DNA of 64,000 nt from Mangifera indica (Eukaryota > Streptophyta > Magnoliopsida > Sapindales > Anacardiaceae), in NCBI RefSeq assembly GCF_011075055.1, contig NC_058156.1, forward strand, positions 2,294,001-2,358,000, written 5' to 3'. Below, one piece after another: positions 38,402-51,700 of the stretch (the stretch's first letter is position 1; each line of letters begins with the position of its first letter). Below the pieces are notes generated by a model, which was not told the origin of the DNA, did no database searches, and saw only the letters and a list, made by a program, of their open reading frames with translations. Both the position numbers and the translations under genes were made by a program.

Positions 38402-39006
38402 GGCCGAAAGATTTATTCTTACCCAAAGTTTGCCCTAGATCCAAACTTTCACCTACAAAATTTTAAAAACTCAAATATTCACCTTTATATTAAAATTTTT
38501 TATTAGGATTAAGCATAAAATTGTTATTTAATAAAAATTAAAAAATTAAAAATTTAAAAATTTATCTCATTTTTCCCTCAGTTTAAAAAATTCTTGTCTT
38601 TGTTTGTTAAGGTTAAGATTAAATATGACGTGTTTTTATCTTATACAAAGGCGGTGATGGAAGGAGATGATAGAGACCAGGAGGGAGAGAGAAATTGAGA
38701 GGAAAAAAGAACGTAGCCGAAGATTGTGATGTGCGTTGGAAATGGTGACGGAAAAAAATCAAACTCTAGAGGAAAAAAATCAAACTCTAGAAGAAAAAAT
38801 AAACTTTTCAAAATTATTAGGGGGGCATTGTTAGTTTATTTAACTAAAGGAGGGAATGAGAACAAGTTTTAATTTTTAAAATTTTTTTCATTAAATAATG
38901 ATTTTACCCTTACCCTTAATAGAAATATGAGTATTTGAGTTTTTAAAACCTTGAAAGTGAGACTTTGGGAATAGCCGACCCTTAGGTGGGAATAAGTCTT
39001 TTGGCC
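38402..39006. mobile_element. Non-autonomous Mutator-like element, copy 4, with 9-bp TSD
   Basis: 605 bp. Left end GGCCGAAAGATTTATTCTTA, right end the inverse-like GGGAATAAGTCTTTTGGCC. Arms match over ~200 bp (AAAACTCAAATATTC and inverse; TTAAATAATGATTTTACCC and inverse). Flanks TTGAAATGA (38393-38401) and TTGAAATAA (39007-39015) agree at 8 of 9 positions. The interior includes a duplicated GGAAAAAAATCAAACTCTAG segment near 38750-38790. Confidence 0.85.
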
Positions 39007-39015
39007 TTGAAATAA

Positions 39016-40379
39016 ATTTAAACATACATTTGGATTAAATAATGTTTTATTACTAAAGACGAAATATTACCTTATTTGATATAAATTATTATTATATTTA
39101 ATAAAAGTTGATAAAAATTAGTACGTATAAATAATTATTGTGTTTGATTAGATATAATAAAAAATACTAAAAAAATATTTTACTTAATTTCTCATACGTA
39201 TAATTATTCTTAAATATTTTTTATGTTACTATTCATGAAATTATTTTTGTTTTAAAAAATGAATAAGTAATGATATAATTATAACAAAATTAAAATTAGT
39301 TTGATAATATTTTAACACCTACAATGAACATACTAATCATATTATCATTTATATTATTTGACACATCACTATCAGTAATATAAAATTATCAAAATCTTTT
39401 TATTATCTGATAAACCAAATAAAATAATATAAATAATAAAAGATAGATTATCAAAATAATTTTTATATCCTTTAACCAAACAATACTCAATAGTACACAT
39501 GCTAATACAAATCTTTGTCAGAATTACAGGTGTCAAATGACTTGAGTTAGTTCGTGGCCAAGTCTAAAGCACAAGAAAATAGTCCAACCTAGAAAGGCCC
39601 AATTCACTACTATTCTTGACTTTAGACACAAGACTTATGAGACATAGCGTGAAAATTTTCATAATAATTAAAATAATTAATAATTATAATATAAAAAATT
39701 ATTTTTTATTAAAATTAATGAGTTGTCTATTACTGTTAAGTTCGATTTGATTCATTACTTTAAAGCCTAACTTGGCCGTATATATAAAATTAAATAGTGA
39801 AAATTATACTTTTTATAGGTTAATCAACCAATAAAATTCGTTACTATATAAGTCTTCGATCGGCCGGACAAACCACACCATAGACAATTTGATCCATTAC
39901 CATCTCTAGTTAGGATATTTACATACACTAGGGAAGTGCTACGAGTAAGATGACCGAGCTTACATTGTGACACCATAGAAGGTTCAAATTTCAATGTCAA
40001 CGGCTGTTTGTTCCACAAATCTCCACAACAACCTATTGTTTTTAATATTAGATGTTTTCTAGGTAACAAAAATATGATAAACCAATTGATGATAAATAAT
40101 TAATTTAAAATTATATAAATTTATTTTAAATATATAAATAAATATATATTTATTATATATTATAATATAATTAAATAATTTTAAATTAAAAATAAAATAA
40201 TATTTAATTATATAATAATATATATTTATTTATACATTTATATTAAATATACATATATTATTATTTTATATAATTAATAATTAATAATTTATATATTTAT
40301 TAATAATAAAAATTATATAATTGAACAGACGCTTCTTTGACTATCTGATTCCATTGAAAAGCCTCAGCTTTAGAATTCC
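39016..40379. other. AT-rich intergenic DNA
   Basis: No gene is seen. A palindromic MITE-like copy lies at about 40095-40265. A more GC-rich island at 39840-40030 has a tRNA-like B-box match (GGTTCAAATTTC), possibly an old SINE, but no A box or tail could be fixed. Confidence 0.4.
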
Positions 40380-40387
40380 CAAATTTT

Positions 40388-40395
40388 TAGGGTTT
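40388..40395 (-). promoter_or_regulatory. Telo-box (AAACCCTA)
   Basis: TAGGGTTT on the plus strand about 95 bp before the first ATG of the TFIIIC-like gene. Telo-boxes are frequent near starts of plant genes for translation and transcription machinery, which fits the product. Function here is inferred. Confidence 0.4.
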
Positions 40396-40482
40396 CTAAT
40401 TTCCTTTTAGGGACCTCAAGTTTCCCTCTCCAACGGAAGTAGTCGGAAAAGTGCCACTCTTTAATTGACCTTAAAGTGTGTT

Positions 40483-43400
40483 ATGACCGCAAAATTAAAT
40501 GTTAATATTTTGACAGAAAATAATAACAAAGCAATGGCACGAGATTCATCAGCGAGTAATGCCGATGGAGTTCAAGTATCATTATTCGATTCTTCAGTGG
40601 AGAATTATTTTAAAGCCATCGACAAAATCTCGGAGCTCTGTGATGAGCCAGAGACAGATTGCCTTGATGAATCCGACATCCAACGGTTTTCTTCTTCAAT
40701 TACTTTCTTGAGGTGATTAATTTTGCCTATATGTCTCTGTTTAGGATTTTATATATAAATATTTTAAGTGTAATTGAGAAATTTGTGTTTGTTCAGAGAA
40801 TGGAGATATTTTAATTATGAGTCAAGAACCGTTAGGTTTGCTAATGAAACGGGAGTTGGTGGGAAAAAGTTGTTTTAAGTGAAATAAACTTACCTCAATT
40901 TTCATCAGCAGCTGTTCCTAAGGTATTTGGTACTTGTTGCATGACTAGTTTTTGTATACTTTGTGATGTATTATGATTTGTTATTTATATAATTTTGTTT
41001 GTATATTCTTGCAGAATGAAGGTTCATGTGCTGATGCGACTTCACTAGAATCTTGGTATGATTAGACTGTCTGAAGAGTTTTTGATTTGATGTTTGGTTT
41101 ATGTTACTTATATTTTGGATGATATTTAGTTTAAATCAAGGCATGTACCGATATAGATATCATCCATATGTGTTGAAATTAGTATAACAATGGTTTTAAT
41201 TCCTGTGGATATTTTTGTATATCCGGCTTTGAAACTTTTCTTCTGCATTGTGATATGCTTTCAACAACCCAATGGTTTTCTAGTGGGTTTAATTGCAGCA
41301 AAGACTTTGTGATGTACACCGGAGGATCTGTTTGGGCACTGGATTGGTGTCCTAGAGTTCAAGAAAGGCCTGAATGCCATACAAAATGTGAGGTACTTTT
41401 GCTTTTATCTCATAGAACAGTACCATTCATTCTGCTTTTTCATTCTATAATGTTTGCAAATTCTAATTTTCAACTTCATATCATCACCCAAGCCTTGCAA
41501 ATATGATTGTCTTAATTACTCAAATATTGATCTATTTAAAATTTAGTATCGTTTTTATTAGCTTGGTTGGTGCAATGTTCAGAACCTCTAGCTTCAGCTT
41601 CACATCATCACCTAAACTACCTTTGCAATGAGATCAGTATGGGAGCTTCTAGTCTTTAACAAAGATTGAGAGTATGGCTTCAAGAAGATTTATTGTTAGA
41701 GTGACAGAGTAGAGTGTCTCATTAGAATTAATACAAGGGAAGAATATTAGGTTTTAATCAAGTTGGTATGGAGAGTAATTATGTATTTTCTCATTGGGTT
41801 ACTGTGTTGTTATAAGTATTATTGTTTAAGATTATTTGAGTAATAAAAGCTTTTGTCAAATGGCGGGTGTGGAGCAATTTTAACAGTGCATAGTTTATTG
41901 TCTTGTGTGGTCGCTTTTTTTTTTTCTTTCTAATTTTAGTTCTTGGTGTTTTTGCCCAAGTTTATTGCCGTTGCTGCTCATCCTCCGGGATCGTATTATC
42001 ATCAATTGGGTTCTCCACTTACTGGAAGAGGCATTATTCAGATATGGTGTGTACTCAACGTTAGTCTAAATGAAGAAGAGGCATCTCCACCAATAAAAAA
42101 CCCTAAAAAACGACATAAAGCTGATGATGCCATTGAAGATGAATTAAAGAAACCAAGAGGAAGACCTAGAAAGAATCCGATAAATGAGTATCTTGACAGG
42201 GAAGCTTTAACGGATAAGTCAATCCAATTAAAGAGGCCAAGAGGAAGGCCTAGAAAGAAACTGAGAGATGAACCATCTGACAATTTGGATGTTAATGGTC
42301 AGTGTGTTCAGCCACCTACTGTTCAATATTTAAATGATTCATCTGAGCTGCAATTTATACAAGAATCTCATGGAAATACCCAAGAGCATAATGTACAGAA
42401 AATTATTGGTAAGAAAGAAAAACATTCCACAGAGAGAGAATCTTCAATGCATTCATCCCTTGAAAATCCAGCGAAGAGCAAAAGATTGAAAAGCAAGGGA
42501 AATGGTGGGAAAAATAACGCTGACATATGTCAATCATCATGTGCCAAAAATAGCTCTGGACAGGATTCTTTACAATGTAACAATGTTTCAGGCAATGATT
42601 CCTTGGACATAAGCTTGGCCTCATGTTCTACCCCAAAGAACATTGTTCTTCCACGAGTCATTTTATGCCTTGCTCACAATGGAAAAGTAGCATGGGATGT
42701 AAAATGGCAGCCCAATAATGTGAAAGGTTCCAAATGCCTGCAACGGATGGGATATCTTGCTGTCCTTCTGGGAAATGGATCCTTGGAAGTGTAAGACACC
42801 GCCTCAGTTTTCTAGGTCTTTAAAGACATTTCAATTTTTTTTCTGTTCAGTCTTCTGGATAGTTGAGAAATACATTTCTTTCTCCTGCTCATTTATGGGG
42901 AAATAGACTTGGTGGCATATCTGAATGGTCTATATTCTGGATTGCTGTTTCTGGTGAAAATGATGACCACATACAAATTGTTGTTATATTGGCTCTATAA
43001 AATCTCATTAGCTTATCTAAGTGATGTAGAAATCAGTGTGAATCTATAGAACATAAAATTATTGGAACTCTAGAGAGGTAGTTACCCTTGAGAGTTGCAA
43101 TCACATGGTGACATAAGATAACATGCTAGGTTTTCGATGTTAGAAAATTGATATATAGTGATAATATAAATAGTTAGCTAATTTTGTTCTATTGTTAAGT
43201 TTCTCTTGTTATATTGTTATGCATGTAAGAGCTTTGACTTCTGTATGACCTATTGTTTGCCTCAGGCTATGATCTCCCCTAAAATTGCTAGGTTTTGTAT
43301 TATAACAATATATCACGAGAATTTTTTTGGTGAGGTCTTATCTCATGTTCCCACCTGTCATATGCAGGTGGGAGGTTCCTCTTCCTTGTACAATGAAAGC

Positions 43401-46400
43401 TATTTACCTGTCTTCAGTTAATGAGGGCACTGACCCTCGCTTTGTAAAATTGAAGCCAGTATTCAGATGCTCAATGTTGAAATGTGGTGGCATACAGAGG
43501 TAATTTGCATTTATGCTGTTAATCTCTTTTAAATAATTTGAATGTTGGCAAAGAATTTCCTTTTCATGGTGATAAAGACGGATATTTCAATATGCTGTTC
43601 AACAGAGTTCACCATCATCGCATGAGAGTCCCTCTAGCTGACTGCAGCATTCATTTAGGTTATCTGAAACATAACGAGGGCAGTCTAGAAAAAAAAAAGA
43701 TTATAAGTATGGTTTTGTTTTTTCTTCTGTTTTATTAGCTAGAGGATGGAAATTTTAAGTAGTGGATTGGGAATGGGAAGAGTGCACTTCACCCATTTCC
43801 ATTTCCATGTCTGTTTTGGATGCTTGGCTTAGGAAGGCTCTTCTATAGAAATTGTTAGAGCCAAGGCATATGTAACTGGCAAGAAGAAAAAAAGTAGTTG
43901 TTTGAGAGTTAAGCTGAGCATATTGGAAGAAACCAATTTAGCAAAAATATTTTATGTTTTCTGATAATTAGCTGTAAAACATCATACTGCCTTAAATTTC
44001 ATAATTATTTGATACTCTTAAGTGATCTTTGATTTAATGCTTATTTACTTTTATTAAACAGCATCCCTTTGACTGTGGAATGGTCAACCTCACATCCACA
44101 TGATTTCTTGCTAGCTGGATGCCATGATGGATCGGTAATACATTATTGTATATATATTTGCATTATCCCATTCCAGTTTGCTTCCTAGTTGATTTGAGGC
44201 TGTAATTATCTTTCTTTAACATAGATGGTATCACAGATGGGAAAAAGGGTGTCTCTCTTTGTGAAATCTCTTTAAAAAACAGATACGAAAGATATTAGAA
44301 GTGTATTCACCAATTGGCACATTTTGATTGAATTTATGTTGATTTACATATCCCAATAATTGTTCAGTCCGATTTATAGGTTACTTATCTATCATTTTAA
44401 ATTTTCCATCATTCAGGTTGCTTTATGGAAATTCTTTGCAAGAAGTTCAGCAGAAGGTGAATATAGCACGTAATTCACTTCTATGTAGTATAATTTTTTT
44501 TCTCTTGCTGACAATTGCTTGGACTTTTGAAGTATATCTAATTAATTATTTCTACATAATTTTTGATTTGCTGATCTACAGATACGAGACCTCTGCTTTG
44601 TTTCAGTGCAGATACAGTTCCTATCAGAACGGTTGGATGGGCCCCAACAGAAAGGTCAGTGATTTGAGAAGATTAATTTCCATATTTTCTAGTCTTTTTG
44701 TGTTTATATATCTCTATATTATCCTTTTGCAGTAAATGTATGCTTATGCCTATCCTGTGGATGTAATACAATATTTTACATAAAGGAATTTTCTCTTATG
44801 CGGAGTGTAAATATTCTTTTTTCGACCACGGCTTTTTTGTAATAACAGTATAAACTTCTAATCTGAAATGTCAATGCTCTTACTGTATCTCATAGTCTGG
44901 TATGCATTCAGTAAATAAACATGTCCATTGGATTGTTATCGTTTATAGGATGAAGAGATTGGATTAGGTGGCCCTTTGGCTTGGGTTCATTTGGGAAGCA
45001 TTGATTGTATTTAGGATCCTGCTGCTACCTCAAGTATCTGTGCAGTAATTGCTTGGTGTAGGATGAGGAGATTAAACTTTATTATTATTATTTTTTGAAA
45101 ACTAATAGGTGTGTGATGGAATTTGTTGGCTGGCCAGATTTTATTACCTTTAGGCACTTCTTGGTATATGGGATGGACTGGACTAGGTTGGATTGAATTA
45201 TTGATTATATTTTCTTGCGTTCAGTACAAGATAGGGTTAAATTCCAAAAAAATGTTACTTGATATAAATGTAGGTTAATATGTAAATAAAACTAATTTAT
45301 AAAAATTTTGAAGGATGTAATTGAAAATTGTGTTAATATTATAAAATATAATTGTAATAAGTTGTTACAATTTATTGTTATTTAAAAAAAAAATGCATTT
45401 TTCCTAATTTAATACCAAAACAATTATTTATTGTCAATCATGAGTAACAATATAATTAATGTCATCATCAGTGAAAACCTATAGGGTGGGCAAGATTCTT
45501 TTACTCATGGGAGTAAAGATATGTAAGCCAATGGATAGCTAAGAGGTTATGTATCCTATGTACAAAGGATAAAATGGTGTGTACCACAGATTTTATCCCT
45601 CGCATTCTACTACCAGACAACCAAATTGGGATTAAAATTCACCGCGATCTCCAGTCTCAGGCTTTCCTCATCCCGAGGCCTTATTGTGTATTATGGACCA
45701 TCAGTCTGAATAATAATGTCATGAGTCATTCATATATGACTGCCCCTTGATCCCTACTGCTTTATTCTGTTAGACATCCATATATGATTATCTTACTCCT
45801 CAACATTAAGCTATATATTATATATTGAATGTCCTAATGTTTGATTACTATAGTTGCTATTTTTGGATTTGAATTATTGTTTTATTTGGTTGCCAATCTA
45901 ATGCAATGTCATTTGATGGGCTAGGTTCACATTCACTAAAAGGAGCTAAAACATTGTACGTAAATGTTTTTGGTTTCTCAGATTAGGTCCTTTGTTCAAA
46001 TCAAATGCATAAAAAAAATCTACACCCATAAAAAAAGATCTTTTTATCTATTTTTCTATATGATGCTTTGATTGTTGATATAGCAATATAAAATTCTCCT
46101 TTAAATGATTTTCAGTGATCAGGAGAGTGCAAATGTGATAGTCACTGCTGGACATGGAGGTCTAAAGTTTTGGGATATACGGTAGGTTTTATTTGTTTCT
46201 TTTTTAATCATATACAATGCCTTTTCTTCCCTTAAGAAAAAAAAAATTGATATTCCTCGTTGAACATGTTTGCACTATTTGAATCTCAACTACTTGATGA
46301 CTTTATCTGTTCACTTTATTAGACAGATATTTTATAATATATAGTTTGTAAAGAAAATCTACTCAATATTCTAGAGTTTTTCATGTGCCTGGATCATAAT

Positions 46401-49250
46401 GGAGATGCTTCACCTACAGAGCTCCTTTGTTAACAATGTTCAGCAACATAATTGAGGCCCTCTCCTCCAAGCCATGGCTTGTTTAAATATCCCTTACCTT
46501 ATTTAATTGTAAACCCTGGTCTAAATAGGTAAATATCCTTATTCAATTCTAAATCTTAGTCTAAATAGGTAAATTCTCAATTACCTTTATTCAGTCTTAA
46601 CTACTAATTTAAATAGGTAACTGCTTTAATTTCTAATTCCCTTTGATTCTCCTATCAAAAACCTTCAATGCTTCGACCCTTTTTGGCCTCCTATGATAAG
46701 TGGCTATAATCGGGAGTCTAACGCTGTTTCTTCTCTATAACTCTAAATATAACATGCTTTGTCACAACATCTGTTTTTCACAAATTTTAATAGTACTTGA
46801 AAACAAAAATATTTAACATTGACTCCAAGGGTTAGCAAAACTGGTAGAGTATTAGAATTTCCAGGGAGAAGACTTGGATTCGAGTCTCTATTATACTTAT
46901 GAAATCTTAACTTACCTGGTACAATAGTTTTGGATCATGTCACTATGCCTTTGCTTTACCCGTCCGTCGATGCGCCCAGTTACCCCCAAAAAAAAAAAAT
47001 TTAGTGTTGACCTTTATGTTGAATTTGTATCTTAAGGAAATTCTAGTTTTTTTTTTTTTTTTTTGTGTAAAATTGAATTCTGTCCTTCACAATACAGATG
47101 TACGGCACATGAACACTTTTTGGCATTTTAGGGTTTTTCTTGTTTGTCAAGGAGAGAATTCTGCATTGGGAGTTTTCATTAATAAGACATGTTGAAGACA
47201 TGAACTCCTATGTTATATAACCTTTCATTTTTGATGATAGTAGGCAATAACATTCAACCTTGTTTAATTTATGCATTGGTTTGATTTGGGACTTTGCAGT
47301 GACCCATTCCGCCCTTTGTGGGACCTCCATTCAGTGCCAAGGTTTATATATAGTCTGGATTGGTCTAGAGATCCAAGGTGACTTTTTTATCTGTCTTCTA
47401 GATAAAAACGAAATTACATTCCTTATGTTCATTATGTTTTTTCCTACTCTTAAAAGTTGCTTTTTCCATGTGTAGCTGTGTTATTTTATCCTTCGATGAT
47501 GGAGGATTGAGAATTCTCAGCTTGGTAAAGACTGCATATGATGTCCCTGCTACTGGAAAACCTTTTGTTGGGACAAAACATGGTTTGCACCTTTCAAATT
47601 GTTTACCCTTTGCTGTGTGGAGTGTGCATGTGTCGCGACAAACAGGTATCTCTCTTATTATCTGGTATTATTTGTCAAAATGATGTGATATGTTTCTATT
47701 TTGGAGTTCTGATCATCATTTCACAGGCAATAGATATGAAATTTCATGCATCGAGTTTTACATGTGAAACAGAATGGATTGGCCTTTTGCAAATTATTGG
47801 TTGACATCTATTTAGTGCAACCTTTGCATTTTTTTTTATCTGGGTGAAATTAGTATTTTTTATCCATATATTTATTGCCAAACATTCTTGTGTAGGTATG
47901 TTTATGATTCTGGAGATGAAAGAGAACACTGCATGATTAACATATACTTCTGCTTTTCTACAGTGTTTCAGCCAATGCTTTTAGATGGCTAAACTAAAAT
48001 TTCCTAATGCCATTATTGTTTAATCTTTATGAATTTGATGAATTTCAATTACACTTTAGGTATGGTTGCATATTGCAGTGCAGATGGCACGGTTAACCGA
48101 TTCCAAGTGAGTGTGACTTCCCTTTCCTGATTAACTTCTGTTAAGAATTTTCTGTCTTACCAGGTTTATAGAAATTTACTTTTAGATAATAACCATTCCC
48201 AAGGACCAAACTGTCAGTAAATTCTTTTTATCACATTTAGTTTCCATTACCACCTTTTCACTAGGATGATATTTGAGCATTGGGACCTTAAACAGGAAAT
48301 CTCCTTCTAAAGAGGTTTCGATACTGAAAATTAATATGATTTTGTCCTTTGAACCACATATCAAAGTTGATAGAACTTTATGATGCGTGTCTATAAAAAA
48401 CTTTCTGTGGTATGTTCAGTGGGTTTGGTTCACAGCACTCAAGTCGTCTACATCATTATGTGCAATGTTTATCATAATTAGAATTGCGTAGAAGGTTTCA
48501 AGTCCCTTTTAGGCTTACTTAACCATATGATCTTGTCTTGAGGGTAGCTCACAGCAAGAGCAGCTGAGAAAGATTCAGCACATAACCGTGCCCCACATTT
48601 TATGTGTGGGTATCTGACAGAGGATGAATCAGCTATAACAGTGAACACTCCAATACTAGACATACCAGTAACAACATTAAAGAAGCCAACTAATGATTGT
48701 GGGGAAAGAACCATGCGGAGTCTTGCAACTGATTCAAATGCAGTCAAACGAGCCAATGATAAGAAGGGAACAGGTTCAAATTCAGATAATCAAACTTTAC
48801 GTAAGCTTCAGAAATTTTGGTTAATTGCTCAAATTCTCACACCCATTCTCTCCTTGTGTGGTAATTGTGTTTACATCATCAAATTTACTTGCAGCAATTT
48901 GTCATGACAATGATGGAGCTGGGGAGTCTGATGATGATATAACACTGGAAGCTCTTAAGAGCAAGAAAGAATCTAAATCTGTAAGTAATAGTAGAAAAAA
49001 AGCCAAAGATGATCAAACAATGGTATGCTTAGATAAACAGGCAAGAAACACGCAAGGGAATGAAATGGAAAAATTAGAAACTGGGGATGATGTTGAAGTT
49101 TTGCCTTCGAAAATGGTAGCGGTGCATCGAGTGAGATGGAACATGAACAAAGGTAGTGAGAGATGGCTGTGCTATGGAGGAGCTGCCGGAATTATTCGAT
49201 GTCAAGAGATTATAGGTCCCCTGCCTAAGAAAGAACGTAAGCGAACTTGA
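40483..49250 (+). CDS. WD40/AT-hook protein, TFIIIC subunit GTF3C2-like; frameshift in exon 2
   Basis: Fifteen exons: 40483-40712, 40797-40922, 41015-41055, 41299-41392, 41940-42790, 43368-43499, 44062-44134, 44417-44456, 44582-44654, 46116-46181, 47300-47377, 47476-47645, 48060-48106, 48548-48800, 48895-49250. All borders are GT-AG and all phases agree except inside exon 2, where one base is missing. The frame runs into TAA at 40876-40878, while the expected reading (LSEINLPQFSSAAVPK) continues one frame away. With the frame kept, the product is ~876 aa. Features: two AT-hooks (KPRGRPRK near 42150 and 42240), then WD40 blades (GGSVWALDWCP, VEWSTSHPHDFLLAGCHDGS, VITAGHGGLKFWDIR-like). This is the plant homologue of the TFIIIC WD40 subunit (human GTF3C2, yeast Tfc6), which helps bind tRNA-gene B boxes. 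The start could also be the ATG at 40534. Confidence 0.85.
46494..46624 (+). repeat. Imperfect ~45-55-bp tandem repeat in intron 10
   Basis: Three successive variants of a unit ending CTAAATAGGTAAATATCC (TAAATAGGTAA conserved in all three). Confidence 0.5.
46826..46996 (+). mobile_element. tRNA-derived SINE in intron 10 of the TFIIIC-like gene
   Basis: A-box match TAGCAAAACTGG, B-box match GGATTCGAGTC about 35 bp later, then a tRNA-unrelated body ending in A12. Probable target-site duplication: ATTTAACATTGAC before and ATTTAGTGTTGAC after (3 differences). It is in the same orientation as the host gene. Confidence 0.7.
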
Positions 49251-50901
49251 TATGGTCATGAGCGTTAATATCGTAATGTTTTGTCTATTATTTATTTATT
49301 TGTTAAATTGATTATATATTCGCAAATCAGAAATATATTTTGGAAGTGCAGTTGGAATTCTCATCTAAGTTCTGATGTGTCAATTGAAACTTCGGTGTCA
49401 CTCTATTTTTGGTTGATGAGAAACTTTTACTTGAGTTGGATTGTTTTGAAAAGAACAAAATCGGTCATTTCAAACAGGTATAACTATGGATCCAGTGAGA
49501 TCAATGGTATGCCTACTGATGGTTTACACAATCCCTCAGCATTCCACTTCTTGCCCCAGAGTTAAGTTTCCAATGTCTTCCATGCATGAACAAAACACTG
49601 CAAATAGAATTGACATCAATGGTATGCCTGCAAGGCTGTATGCTGAGTTAGGTTCTCCAGAGAAGTCTGTAAGTATTAGAACAGGATAATTACTTTGAGC
49701 CCTTTGTCTTTCTCTTGCCAACAAGTAGGGTTATGAACGGTCCAGTTTGGTATGGTTGAAAGTTTTTCCAAATCAAATTGAAAAAAATATTTAAAATTTT
49801 TTTTATACTAAATTAAATTATTTTAGATTTTAAATCAAATTGAAAAAATACAGTTTGATTTTAGTTAGAGTATGATTTGAATCTATTAAAGAAATTTATT
49901 TTTAAATATATATTATTTAATAGAATTAATTGTATTATAGTTTTTAAGAATATAATATAAACATGTAAAATAAATTCAAAATATATATGAAATATAAATG
50001 TCAAGAAAATGATAAAATAAATATAAAAAAATAAATTATATATCTAATTACTTATTAAAAAATTATTTCAAGTATAATTTTATATATATTTAAAAAAATA
50101 TGATTTATAATTTAGTTCGATTTAAAAATCCTCGAACCGAATTTTAAAGTAAAAACTATTTTTTAAAATTTTATTAATCAAAATTGAATTCTCTTATAAA
50201 TCAACACATTCTACCAATAAGCCTGGCCTTATTGTTGACATTGAAAACTAGTAGGCTGATTTTAGGTTGATTTGAAAAGAGTATAAGTTAGCTTTTATTG
50301 GGGTTTGATTTGGTTAGAGTCATGTTTATTTTCTTCTGGTCAGGATTTTGGCTTCATTTTACCGAACGTGGGACTGAACTAAAAATAAAAAACTCTGTAC
50401 TAATCAGAGAAATTAATACCCATCTCCCCGATGGGTTTACTTTGCACTGGATTCTATCATAAATTTTTACATAATTTTCATTTTTTAAAATATTAGATTT
50501 CTTTAAATAATTTCTACCGGACCCAACGGTGACAATGGCAAATCTGTCATGAATGGTATTTTGCTGGAAAGATCAATGAAGATTTGATGAATCTTTTTCG
50601 ACTATTTTCAATGAAATTTTGTCGACTAAATACTTTTCTGTTAAAACCTTTTGGGGAGATTGGTGGCCAATGATACCGACGGTGTTGTCAGACTCTGTGG
50701 CCTGGCGGCCGACAACCCTGCAGGTAGTTACAAATTTTTAATTTTTACATACTTATTGAAACATTTAATTAAATATAATTAATTAATTAAATAATTTAGT
50801 CCTATGTTTCGCTGAAAGCATGGAAATATTCTCATTCAAGTCACTGTAATCCATTCTGTAGATGTAATCTATTATTAATTATATAAATGAGATATATTTA
50901 A
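49251..50901. other. 3' UTR of the TFIIIC-like gene, then AT-rich DNA
   Basis: To about 49700 the sequence looks transcribed and has two near-identical short motifs (ATCAATGGTATGCCT at about 49500 and 49616) in different frames. I found no credible additional exon. Beyond ~49740 it is AT-rich with weak repeats. Confidence 0.35.
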
Positions 50902-51126
50902 GGCCAAAAGAGTTAGTTTTTAGGGGGGAAAATACAGTTTTTAAAAACTTGGGTTGGGGGAAAGTAGTTTTTAGGGTTTGGAGAGGAAAATGATGATGAC
51001 CAATGTAACTGTTAAGACAGACCCATACAGGTGGGTAAATAAGATTTTCAGTTAAGTTAACGGGGTGGGTAACGGGGGGAACTTTAAGAATTCAGCATAG
51101 TTTGGGTGGGAAATAGTCCTTTGGCC
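50902..51126. mobile_element. Short internally deleted Mutator-like element, copy 5, with 9-bp TSD
   Basis: 225 bp. Left end GGCCAAAAGAGTTAG, right end GGGTGGGAAATAGTCCTTTGGCC shortened here to GGGAAATAGTCCTTTGGCC. Flanks TATATTTAA (50893-50901) and TAAATTTAA (51127-51135) match at 8 of 9 positions. Only the termini of the family are kept. Confidence 0.75.
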
Positions 51127-51229
51127 TAAATTTAATTGATATTATTATATAATTAGATAATTTTAAATTAATAATAAAATAATATTTTATTGTATAATAA
51201 TATATATAAATATATATTTATTTATATAA

Positions 51230-51700
51230 GGTTAAAGGACTATTTTTTACTCAAGTTTTAATACAAAAACAAATACATACTTTCAAAGTTAAAAAAACTC
51301 AAATACGTACTCATAAGTCAATTTCGGTTAAAATTTTCAATTAGGGTGAAAGATAAAACTATTATTTTGATAATATTGTTAAAAAAATATATAATTCATT
51401 ATATTTTCCCCCATAGGTTTTAAAAATTAATTTTATTCATATCTTAAATTTTCTAATTTTGAAAAATCATATTCTCCCTTAGCCCCCCTAACCTAAGGTT
51501 TCCTTTTTTTTTAATTTCAGCTGCTCCCTCAAATTTTTGAAAACTTCATTTAACCCCCTCTTCAACTTTAGATTATTCAAAAATCCAATGACCTTTCCCT
51601 CCATCAACCGTCAACCGTTGCTTCTCTCTAGCGATCGAGTCAACGTCGACAGTTTCTCCTTCATCGTGCAATGTCTCTAAGATCTTTTCATTTACTAATT
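51230..51700. mobile_element. Mutator-like element, copy 6, left arm only
   Basis: Begins GTTAAAGGACTATTTTTTAC, then carries the left-arm landmarks AAACTCAAATACGTACTCA and TTTTCAATTAGGGTGAAAG. No matching right arm was found downstream; the sequence passes into GAGTTCGAGCTTG-type degenerate repeats. Confidence 0.6.
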
